Assembly: GCA_947650365.1 (NCBI GenBank)
Contig: OX393553.1
Location: forward strand, 40,781,949-40,845,948
DNA: 64,000 nt
Direction: 5' to 3'
From: Chamaelirium japonicum
Taxonomy: Eukaryota; Streptophyta; Magnoliopsida; Liliales; Melanthiaceae
Positions 26,139-36,925 of the stretch are shown here, piece by piece (position 1 is the first letter of the stretch; every line of letters starts with the position of its first letter). A model generated the notes under the pieces. That model saw only the letters and a list, made by a program, of their open reading frames with translations. It was not told where the DNA came from and did no database searches. Both the position numbers and the translations under genes were made by a program.

Positions 26139-28336
26139 ACAATACATTCTAATTCATTCGTATACGATCCATTCTAATTCATTCGTACGATCCATTCTAC
26201 TTCATTCGTACGATCCATTCTAATTCATTCGTACGATCCATTCTAATTCATTCGTACGATCCATTCTATTTCATTCGTACGATCCATTCTAATTCATTCA
26301 TACGATCCATTCTAATTCATTCGTACGATCCATTCTAATTCATTCGTACAATCCCTTCTATTTCATTCGTACGATCCATTCTTACTCATTCGTATGATCC
26401 ATTCTAAGTCATTCGTACGATTCATTCTAACTCATTCGTATGATCCATTCTAATTACTTCGTATGATCCATTCTAATTCATTCGCACGAATGTATCCATT
26501 CTAATTATTTCGTACGATCCATTCTAATTCCTTTGTACGATCCATTCTAATTCATTCATACGATCCATTCTAATTCATTCGTACGATCCATTCTAATTCA
26601 TTAGCACGAATGTATCCATTCTAATTGATACGTACAATCCATTCTATTTCATTCGTATGATTGATTCTTACTCATTCGTATGATCCTTTCTAATTCATTC
26701 GCACAAATGTATCCATTCTAATTCATTTGTACGATCCATTCTAATTCATTCATACGATCCATTCTAATTCTTTCACACGATCCATTCTAATTCATTCATA
26801 CAATCCATTCTATTTCATTCGTACGATCCATTCTTACTAATTCGTATGATCCATTCTAATTCATTCGCTCGAATGTATCCATTCAAATTCATTCGTACGA
26901 TCCATTCTAGTTCATTCATACGATCCATTCTAATTCATTCCTACGATCCATTCTAATTCATTCATACAATCCATTCTAATTCTTTCACACGATCCATTCT
27001 AATTCATTCGTACGATCTATTCTAATTCATTCGTACAATCCATTCTATTTCATTCGTACGATCCATTCTTACTCATTCGTATGATCCATTCTAATTCATT
27101 CGCATGGATCTATTCTATTCTAATTCACGTACGATCCATTCTAATTCATTCGCACGATCCATTCTAATTCATTCGCACGATCCATTCTAATTCATTCGTA
27201 TGATCCATTCTAATTTATTCGCACGATCCATTCTAATTCATTCGCACCATTCTAATTCATTCGCACAATCTAATCTAATTCATTCGTACGATCAATTCTA
27301 ATTCATTCGTACGATCCATCCTAATTCATTCGTACGATCTATTCTAATTCATTCGTACGATCCATTCTAATTCATTCATATGATCCAATCTAATTCATAA
27401 GTACGATCCATTCTTACTCATTCGTATGATCCATTCTAATTCATTCGCACGAATGTATCAATTCTAATTCATTCGTACGATCCATTCTAATTCATTCGTA
27501 TGATCCATTCTAATTCATTCGTACAATCCATTCTAATTCATTCATACGATCCATTCTAATTCCTTCGTACGATCCATTCTAATTCATCCATACGATCCAT
27601 TCTAATTCATTCGTACGATCCATTCTAATTCATTCGTACAAATGTATCCATTCCAATTGATACGTACAATCCATTCTATTTCATTCGTACGATCCATTCT
27701 TACTCATTCGTACGATCCATTCTAATTCATTCGCATGAATGTATCCATTCTAATTCATTCGTACGATCCATTCTAATTCATTCATACGATCCATTCTAAT
27801 TCATTCATACAATCCATTCTAATTCTTTCACACGATCCTTCTAATTCATTCGGACGATCCATTCTAATTCATTCGTACAATCCATTCTATTTCATTCGTA
27901 CAATCCATTCTTACTCATTCGTATGATCCATTCTAATTCAATCGCACGAATGTATCCATTCTAATTCATTCGTACGATCCATTCTAATTCATTCGTACGA
28001 TCCATTCTAATTCATTCATACAATCCATTCTAATTCTTTCACACGATCCATTCCAATTCATTCGTACGATCCATTCTAATTCATTCGTACAATCTATTCT
28101 ATTTCATTCGTACGATCCTTTCTTACTCATTCGTATGATCCATTCTAATTCATTCGCACGAATGTATCCATTCTAATTCATTCATACTATCCATTCTAAT
28201 TCATTCGTACGATCCATTCTAATTCCTTCATACGATCCATTCTAATTCATTTGCACGATCCATTCTTATTCATTTATACGATCCAATATAATTCATTCAT
28301 ACAATCCATTCTAATTCATTCGCATGAATGAATCCA
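26139..28336 (+). repeat. Plus-sense satellite block 29
   Basis: Spans the end of copy A and the start of copy B of the 2.9-kb duplication; copy B starts at GCATGGATC near 27102. Confidence 0.9.
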
Positions 28337-29850
28337 TAGAATTAGAATGGATCGTACGAATGAAATAGAATGGAGTATACGAATGAATTAGAATAGATCG
28401 GACGAATGAAATAGAATGGATACATTCGTGCGAATGAATTAGAATGGATCGTACGAATGAGTAAGAATGGATCGTACGAATGAAATAGAATGGATTGTAG
28501 GAATGATATAGAATGGATCTTACGAATGAATTAGAATGGATCGCGTGAAAGAATTAGAATGGATTGTATGAATGAATTAGAATGGATCGTAGGAATGAAT
28601 TAGAATGGATCTTATGATTGAATTAGAATGGATACATTCGTGCGAATGAATTAGAATGGATCATACGAATGAGTAAGAAAGGATCATACGAATCAAATAG
28701 AATGGATTGTACGAATGAATTAGAATGGATCATACGAATGAATTAGAATGGATCGTGTGAAAGAATTAGAATGGATTGTATGAATGAATTAGAATGGATC
28801 GTATGAATGAATTAGAATGGATCGTACGAATGAATTAGAATGGATACATTCGTGCGAATGAATTAGAATGGATCATACGAATGAGTAAGAATGGATCGTA
28901 CGAATTAAATAGAATGGATTGTACGAATGAATTAGAATGGATCGTACGAACGAATTAGAATGGATCGTACGAATGAATTAGAATAGATTGTGCGAATGAA
29001 TTAGAATGGATACATTCGTGCGTAGAATCGATAGTAGAATCCATTCTAATTCATTCATATACGATCCATTCTAATTCATTCGTACGATCCATTCTAATTC
29101 ATTCGTACGATCCATTCTAATTCATTCGTACGATCCATTCTATTTCATTCGTACGATCCATTCTAATTCATTCATACGATCCATTCTAATTTATTCATAC
29201 GATCCATTCTAATTCATTCGTACGATCCTTTCTAATTCATTCGTACAATCCATTCTATTTCATTCGTACGATCCATTCTTACACATTCGTATGATCCATT
29301 CTAATTCATTCGTACGATTCATTCTAACTCATTCGTATGATCCATTCTAATTCCTTCGTACGATCCATTCTAATTCATTCGCACGAATGTATCCATTCTA
29401 ATTCATTCGTACGATCCATTCTAATTCCTTCGTACGATCCATTCTAATTCATTTGTACGATCCATTCTAATTCATTCGTACGATCCATTCTAATTCATTC
29501 GCACGAATGTATCCATTCTAATTGATACGTACAATCCATTCTATTTCATTCGTATGATCGATTCTTACTCATTCGTACGATCCATTCTAATTCATTCGCA
29601 CGAATGTATCCATTCTAATTCATTCGTATGATCCATTCTAATTCATTCATACGATCCATTCTAATTCATTCATACAATCCATTCTAATTCTTTCACACGA
29701 TCCATTTTAATTCATTCATACAATCCATTCTATGTCATTCGTACGATCCATTCTTACTAATTCGTATGATCCATTCTAATTCATTCGCTCGAATGTATCC
29801 ATTCTAATTCATTCGTACGATCCATTCTAATTCATTCGTACGATCCATTC
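27102..29850 (+). repeat. Copy B of the ~2.9-kb tandem duplication
   Basis: Directly follows copy A and repeats its plus/minus/plus structure (minus block 28337-29038). Similarity to copy A fades after about 29850, where 28-bp units replace the expected order. Confidence 0.83.
28337..29038 (-). repeat. Minus-sense satellite block 30
   Basis: Partner of block 28 at an offset of about 2,897 bp. It includes a 212-bp repeat interval at 28545-28756. Confidence 0.9.
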
Positions 29851-30343
29851 TAATTCATTCATTCGCACGAATGTATCCATTCTAATTCATTCGCACGAAT
29901 GTATCCATTCTAATTCATTCGTACGATCCATTCTAATTCATTCGTACAATCTATTCTAATTCATTCGCACGATCCATTCTAATTCATTCGTATGATCCAT
30001 TCTAATTCATTCGCACAATCTATTCTAATTCATTCGCACGAATGTATCCATTCTAATTCATTCATACAATCTATTCTAATTCATTCGTACGATCCATTCT
30101 AATTCATTCGTACAATTCATTCTATTTCATTCGTACGATCCATTCTTACTCATTCGTATGATCCATTCTAATTCATTCGTATGATCCATTCTAATTCATT
30201 CGTACGATCCATTCTAATTCATTCGTGCAATCCATTCTATTTCATTCGTACGATCCATTCTTACTCATTCGTACAATCCATTCTATTTCATTCGTACGAT
30301 CCATTCTTACTCATTCATATGATCCATTCTAATTCATTCGCAT
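29039..30343 (+). repeat. Plus-sense satellite block 31
   Basis: Right part of copy B (CGCTCGAATG at 29787 pairs with 26867). Past about 29850 it no longer follows copy A. Confidence 0.9.
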
Positions 30344-31122
30344 AATTAGAATGGATCATACGAATGAATTAGAATGGATCGTATGAGTGAATTCGTATGG
30401 ATCGTGCGAATGAATTAGAATGGATTATACGAATGAATTAGAATGGATCGTGCTAATAAGTAAGAATGGATCGTACGAATGAAATAGAATGGATCGTATG
30501 AATTAGAATGGATCGTACGAAGGAATTAGAATGGATACATTCGTGCGAATGAATTAGAATGGATCGTACGAATGAGTAAGAATGATTCGTACGAAGGAAT
30601 TAGAATGGATCGTACGAAGGAATTAGAATGGATACATTCGAACGAATGAATTAGAATGTATCGTACGAATAAATTAGAATGAATTAGAATGGATCGTACG
30701 AATGAATTAGAATGGATACATTCGTGCAAACGAATTAGAATAGTTCGTACGAATAAATTAGAATGGATCGTACAAAAGAGTAAGAATGGATCGTACAAAT
30801 GAAATAGAATGAATTGTACGAATGAATTAGAATGGATCGTACGAATGAATTAGAATGGATCGTATGAAAGAATTAGAAAGGATTGTATGAATGAATTAGA
30901 ATGGATCGTATGAATGAATTAGAATGGATCATACGAATGAATTAGAATGGATTGTACGAATGAATTAGAATGGATCGTACGAATGAATTAGAATGGATAC
31001 ATTCGTGCGAATGAATTAGAATGGATCATACGAATGAGTAAGAATGGATCGTACGAATGAAATAGAATGGATCGTATGAATGAATTAGAATGGATCGTAC
31101 GAATGAAATAGAATGGATCGTA
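30344..31122 (-). repeat. Minus-sense satellite block 32
   Basis: Includes a 19-bp unit near 30495 and the marker GATTCGTACGAAGG at 30584. The open frame at 30526-30798 on the minus strand is satellite only. Confidence 0.9.
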
Positions 31123-31152
31123 ATCTAATTCATTCATACGATCCATTCTAAT
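31123..31152 (+). repeat. Single inverted plus-sense unit, block 33
   Basis: About 1.3 plus-sense units (ATCTAATTCATTCATACG onward) inside minus-sense DNA. The same insert with the same borders recurs at 33407-33436. Confidence 0.83.
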
Positions 31153-32300
31153 GCGAATGAATTAGAATAGATCGTACGAATGAATTAGAATGGATCGTGC
31201 GTCGTACGAATGAATTAGAATGGATCGTACGAATGAATTAGAATGGATCATACGAATGAATTAGAATGGATCGTATGAATGAATTAGAATGGATACATTC
31301 GTGCGAATGAATTAAAATGGATCGTACGAATGAGTAAGAATGGATCGTACGAATGAAATAGAATGGATTGTACGAATGAATTAGAATGGATCGTACGAAT
31401 GAATTAGAATGGATAGTACGAATGAATTAGAATGGATCGTGCGAATGAATTAGAATGGATCGTGCGAATGAATTAGAATGGATCGTGCGAATGAAATAGA
31501 ATGGATCGTACGAATGAATTAGAATGGATCGTACGAAGGAATTAGAATGGATACATTCGTGCGAATGAATTAGAATGGATCGTATGAATAAGTAAGAATG
31601 ATTCGTACGAAGGAATTAGAATGGATCGTACGAAGGAATTAGAATGGATACATTCATGCGAATGAATTAGAATGGATCGTACGAATGAATTAGAATGGAT
31701 ACATTCTTGCGAATGAATTAGAATAAATCGTATGATTGAATTAGAATGGATCGTACGAATGAATTAGAATGGATCGTGTGAAAGAATTAGAATGGATTGT
31801 ATGAATGAATTAGAATGGATCGTATGAATGAATTAGAATGGATCGTATGAATGAATTAGAATGGATCGTACGAATGAATTAGAATGGATACATTCATGCG
31901 AATGAATTAGAATGGATCATACGAATGAGTAAGAATGGATCGTACGAATGAAATAGAATGGATTATACGAATGAATTAGAATGGATCGTACGAATGAATT
32001 AGAATGGATCGTACGAATGAGTTAGAATGGATCATACGAATGAATTAGAATGGATACATTCGTGCGAATGAATTAGAATGGATTGTACGAATGAATTAGA
32101 ATGCATCGTATGAATGAATTAAAATTGATCGTGCGAATGAATTAGAATGGATCGTACGAATGAATTAGAGTGGATACATTCGTGCGAATGAATTAGAATG
32201 GATCGTATTAATGAATTACAATGGATCGTGTGAATGAATAAGAATGGATCGTATGAAGGAATTAGAATGGATCATACGAATGAAATAGAATGGATCGTAC
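31153..32300 (-). repeat. Minus-sense satellite block 34
   Basis: Has a 30-bp unit (GTGCGTCGTACG) near 31198 and the marker GATTCGTACGAAGG at 31600. It ends ATCGTACGTATG. Confidence 0.9.
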
Positions 32301-32389
32301 GTATGATCCATTCTAATTCATTCATACAATCCATTCTAATTCTTTCACACGATCCATTATAATTCATTCGTATGATCCATTCTAATACA
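32301..32389 (+). repeat. Plus-sense satellite block 35
   Basis: About four plus-sense units including one TTCTTTCACACG unit. The right join is AATACAT/TAGAATGG. Confidence 0.85.
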
Positions 32390-33406
32390 TTAGAATGGAT
32401 TAGAATGGATCGTGCGAATGAATTAGAATGGAATGGATGTATGAATGAATTCCTTCGTACGAATTAATTAGAATGGATAGTATGAATGAATAAGAATGGA
32501 TCGTACGAAGGAATTAGAATGGATCGTACGAATGAATTAGAATGGATCGTACGAATGAAATAGAATGGATTGTACGAATGAATTAGAATGGATCGTACGA
32601 ATGAATTAGAATGGAACGTGTGAAAGAATTAGAATGGATTGTATGAATGAATTAGAATGGGTCGTATGAATGAATTAGAATGGATACATTCGTGCGAATG
32701 AATTAGAATGAATCGTGCGAATAAAATAGAATGGATCGTACGAATGAGTAAGAATGGATCGTACGAATGAAAAAGAATGGATCATACGAATAAAATAGAA
32801 TGGATATATTCGTGCAAATGAATTAGAATGGATCATACAAATGAGTAAGAATCGATTGTATGAATGAATTAGAATGAATTCATTCGTACGAATGAAATAG
32901 AATGGATTATACGAATGAATTAGAATGGATCGTACGAATGAATTAGAATGGATCGTGTGAAAGAGTTCGAATGGATCGTACGAATGAAATAGAATGGATA
33001 CAAATGAATTAGAATGGATCATACGAATGAATTAGAATGGATCGTATGAGTTAATTCGAATGGATCGTGTGAATGAATTAGAAAGGATTGTACGAATGAA
33101 TTAGAATGGATCGGATACATTCGTGCGAATGAATTAGAATGGATCGTGTGAAAAAATTAGAATGGATTGTATGAATGAATTAGAATGGATCGTATGAATG
33201 AATTAGAATGGATCGTACGAATGAATTAGAATGGATTGTATGAATGAATTAGAATGGATCGTATGAATGAATTAGAATGGATACATTCGTACGAATGAAT
33301 TAGAATGGATCATACGAATGAGTAAGAATGGATCATATGAATGAAATAGAATGGATTGAACGAATGAATTAGAATGGATCATACGAATGAAATAGAATAG
33401 ATCGTA
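32390..33406 (-). repeat. Minus-sense satellite block 36
   Basis: Has a partial plus-sense fragment (TTCCTTCGTAC) at about 32449-32459 and the minus-sense landmark at about 32960-33115. The longest open frame of the window (32675-33022, 115 codons, minus strand) lies here and encodes only the satellite repeat. Confidence 0.88.
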
Positions 33407-33436
33407 ATCTAATTCATTCATACGATCCATTCTAAT
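33407..33436 (+). repeat. Single inverted plus-sense unit, block 37
   Basis: Second copy of the 30-bp insert at 31123-31152, offset 2,284 bp, with matching flanks on both sides. Confidence 0.83.
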
Positions 33437-33475
33437 GCGAATGAATTAGAATAGATCGTATGAATGAATTAGATT
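33437..33475 (-). repeat. Short minus-sense block 38
   Basis: Under two minus-sense units between plus-sense DNA, ending TTAGATTACGATCC. Confidence 0.8.
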
Positions 33476-33994
33476 ACGATCCATTCTATTTCATTCGTAC
33501 GATCCATTCTAATTCATTCGTACAATCCATTCTATTTCATTCGTACGACGCACGATCCATTTTAATTCATTCGTATGATCCATTCTAATTCATTCGCACG
33601 AATGTATCCATTCTAATTCATTCGTACGATCCATTCTAATTCATTCGTACAATCCATTCTAATTCATTCGTACGATCCATTCTAATTCATTCGCACGAAT
33701 GTATCCGATCCATTCTAATTCATTCATACAATCCATTCTAATTCTTTCACACGATCCATTCTATTTCATTCGTACGATCCATTCTAATTCATTCGTACAA
33801 TCCATTCTATTTCATTCGTACGACGCACGATCCATTCTAATTCATTCGTATGATCCATTCTAATTAATTCGCACGAATGTATCCATTCTAAGTCATTTGT
33901 ACGATCCATTCTAATTCATTCGTACAATCCATTCTAATTCATTCGTACAATCCATTCTAATTCATTCATACGATCCATTCTAATTCATTCGTGC
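33476..33994 (+). repeat. Plus-sense satellite block 39
   Basis: Contains two 30-bp units (CGTACGACGCACGATCC near 33545 and 33821), about 275 bp apart, with similar units following each. Confidence 0.9.
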
Positions 33995-34373
33995 GTAGAA
34001 TGGATCGTACGAATGAAATTAGAATGGATCGTACGAATGAGTAAGAATGGATCGTATGAATGAAATAGAATGGATTGTACGTATCAATTAGAATGGATCG
34101 TACGAATGAATTAGAATGGATCGTGTGAAAGAATTAGAATGGATCATACGAATGAATTATAATGGATCGTATAAATGAATTAGAATGGATCGTACGAATG
34201 AATTAGAATGGAATGGATTGTACGAATGAAATAGAATCGATCGTGCGAATGAATTAGAATGGATTGTACGAATGAATTAGAATGGATCGTACGAATGAAT
34301 TAGAATGGATCGTGTGAAAGAATTAGAATGGATTGTATGAATGAATTAGAATGGATCGTACGAATGAATTAGA
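33995..34373 (-). repeat. Minus-sense satellite block 40
   Basis: Starts GTGCGTAGAATGGATCG, the same string that marks the right ends of blocks 28 and 30. A duplicated GAATGGAATGG lies near 34208. Confidence 0.88.
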
Positions 34374-35554
34374 GATCCATTCCAATTTCATTCGTACGAT
34401 CTATTCTAATTCATTCGTACAATCTATTCTAATTCTTTTACACGATCCATTCTAATTCATTCATACGATCAATTCTAATTCATTCGTATAATCCATTCTA
34501 ATTCATTTGCACGATCCATTCTAATTCATTTGTACAATCCATTCTATTCTAATTCATTCGTACGATCCATTCTAATTCATTCATACGATCCATTCTAATT
34601 CATACAATCCATTCTAATTCATTCGCACGATCCATTCTAATTCATTCATACGATCCATTCTAATTCATTCATATAATCCATTCTTACTCATTCGTATGAT
34701 CCATTCTAATTCATTTGCACGAATATATCCATTCTAATTCATTCATACGATCCATTCTAATTCATTCGTACGATACATTCTAATTCATTCGCACGTATGT
34801 ATCCATTCTAATTCATTCGTATGATCTATTCTAATTAATTCGCACGATCCATTCTAATTCATTCGCACGATTCATTCCAATTCATTCGCACGAATGAATC
34901 CATTCTAATTCATTCGTACGATCCATTCTAATCCATTCGCACAATCCATTCGAATTCACTCATACGATACATTCTAATTCATTCGTATGATCCATTCTAA
35001 TTCATTTCTATCCATTCTATTTCATTCGCACGATCCATTCGAATTCATTCGCACGATCCTTTCTAATTCATTCATACGATCCATTCTAATTCATTCATAC
35101 AATCCATTCTAATTCTTTCACACGATCCATTCTAATTCATTCGTACGATCCATTCTAATTCATTCGTACAATCCATTCTAATTCATTCGCACGATCCATT
35201 CTAATTCATTCGTACAATCCATTCTAATTCATTCGTACGATCCATTCTAATTCATTCGCACGAATGTATCCATTCTAATTGATACGTACAATCCATTCTA
35301 TTTCATTCGTACGATCCATTCTTACTCATTCGTATGATCCATTCTAATTCATTCGCACGAATGTACCCATTCTAATTCTTTCGTATGATCCATTCTAATT
35401 CATTCATACGATCCATTCTAATTCATTCATACAATCCATTCTAATTCTTGCACACGATCCATTCTAATTCATTCGTACGATCCATTCTAATTCATTCGTA
35501 CAATCCATTCTATTTCATTTGTACGATCCATTCTTACTTATTCGTATGATCCAT
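34374..35554 (+). repeat. Plus-sense satellite block 41
   Basis: Holds a GAATTCACTC landmark (about 34920-35060) and TTGATACGTACAATCC near 35279. Confidence 0.9.
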
Positions 35555-35901
35555 GCGAATGAATTAGAATGGATCATACGAATGAGTAAGAATGGATCGT
35601 ACGAATGAAATAGAATGGATTGTACGAATGAATTAGAATGGATCGTCCGAATGAATTAGAATGGATCGTGTGAAAGAATTAGAATGGATTGTATGAATGA
35701 ATTAGAATGGATCGTATGAATGAATTAGATTGGATCGTATGAATGAATTAGAATGGATCGTGCGTCGTACGAATGAATTAGAATGGATCGTACGAATGAA
35801 TTAGAATGGATCGTGCGAATGAATTAGAATGGATCGTACGAATGAATTAGATTGGATCGTATGAATGAATTTGAATGGATCGTGCGTCGTACGAATGAAT
35901 T
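35555..35901 (-). repeat. Minus-sense satellite block 42
   Basis: Two 30-bp units (GTGCGTCGTACG near 35760 and 35882). It ends ATGAATT|CAATCC. Confidence 0.88.
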
Positions 35902-35989
35902 CAATCCATTCTAATTCTTTCACACGATCCATTCTTATTCATTCGTACGATCCATTCTAATTCATTTGTAAAATCCATTCTATTTCATT
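35902..35989 (+). repeat. Plus-sense satellite block 43
   Basis: About four plus-sense units ending TTTCATTA/GAATGG, the same junction as at 10017. Confidence 0.85.
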
Positions 35990-36115
35990 AGAATGGATCG
36001 TACGAATGAAATAGAATGGATCGTACTTATGAACTAGAATGGATCGTACGAATGAATTAGAATGGATCGTACGAATGAATTAGAATGGATCGTGTGAAAG
36101 AATTAGAATGGATTG
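35990..36115 (-). repeat. Minus-sense satellite block 44
   Basis: About five minus-sense units matching 10018-10140 at the left (shared GATCGTACTTA). It ends in GAATTC. Confidence 0.85.
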
Positions 36116-36519
36116 AATTCATTCGTACGACGCACGATCCATTCTAATTCATTCATACGATCCAATCTAATTCATTCGTACGATCCATTCTAATTCATTC
36201 GCACGATCCATTCTAATTCATTAATACGATCCATTCTTATTCATTCGTACGACGCACGATCTATTCTAATTCATTCATACGATCCAATCTAATTCATTCG
36301 CACGAATTTATCCATTCTAATTCATTCGTACGATCCATTCTAATTCATTCGCGCAATCCATTCTAATTCATTCATACGATCCATTCTAATTCTTTCGCAC
36401 GATCCATTCTAATTTATTCGTACAATCCATTCTATTTCATTCGTACGATCCATTCTTACTCATTCGTATGATCCATTCTAATTCATTCGCACGAATGTAT
36501 CCACTCTAATTCATTCATA
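36116..36519 (+). repeat. Plus-sense satellite block 45
   Basis: Contains two 30-bp CGACGCACGATC units near 36127 and 36247, 120 bp apart. Confidence 0.88.
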
Positions 36520-36867
36520 TGGATATATTCGTGCGAATGAATTAGAATGGATACATTCGTGCGAATGAATTAGAATGGGTCGTACGAATGAATTAGAATG
36601 GATCGTACGAATGAATTAGAATGGATCATACGAATGAAATAGAATGGATTGTACGAATGAATTAGAATGGATCATACGAATGAATTAGAATGGATCGTGT
36701 GAAAGAATTAGAATGGATTGTATGAATGAATTAGAATGGATCGTATGAAGGTATTAGAATGGATACATTCGTGCGAATGAATTAGAATGGATCGTGCGAA
36801 TGAAATAGAATGGATCGTACGAATGAATTAGAATGGATCGTACGAATGAATTAGAATAGATTGTGCG
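36520..36867 (-). repeat. Minus-sense satellite block 46
   Basis: Its last ~170 bp match 40000-40170, offset 3,303 bp, up to the same junction GCGACGAATG. Confidence 0.88.
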
Positions 36868-36925
36868 ACGAATGTATCCATTCTAGTTCATTCGTACGAT
36901 CCATTCTAATTCATTCATACGATCA
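36868..36925 (+). repeat. Short plus-sense block 47
   Basis: About 2.5 plus-sense units starting CGAATGTATCC; the counterpart is at 40171. Confidence 0.82.

Larger units (their letters stand above)
24218..27101 (+). repeat. Copy A of a ~2.9-kb tandem duplication
   Basis: Starts at the rare string GCATGGATC. Landmarks pair with copy B at slowly drifting offsets: GCATGG 2,884; TTGATACG at 24860 2,797; CTTTCAC 2,820; minus-sense GTGAAAG 2,897; GTGCGTAGAA at 26121 2,898; TTGATACG at 26645 2,877; GCTCGAATG at 26867 2,920. Drift comes from gains and losses of units. The copy contains its own internal minus-sense block, so the inversion came before the duplication. Confidence 0.85.

Noticed and set aside
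32675..33022. Open frame of 115 codons on the minus strand (and nine others of 61-94 codons, e.g. 8457-8741, 30526-30798, 58335-58583)
   Set aside because: All translate the satellite unit in its 23-residue cycle (HSNSFVRSILIHSYDPF-like). None has a unique sequence, a domain or a distinct codon pattern, and their ends fall where ordinary units restore the TAA.
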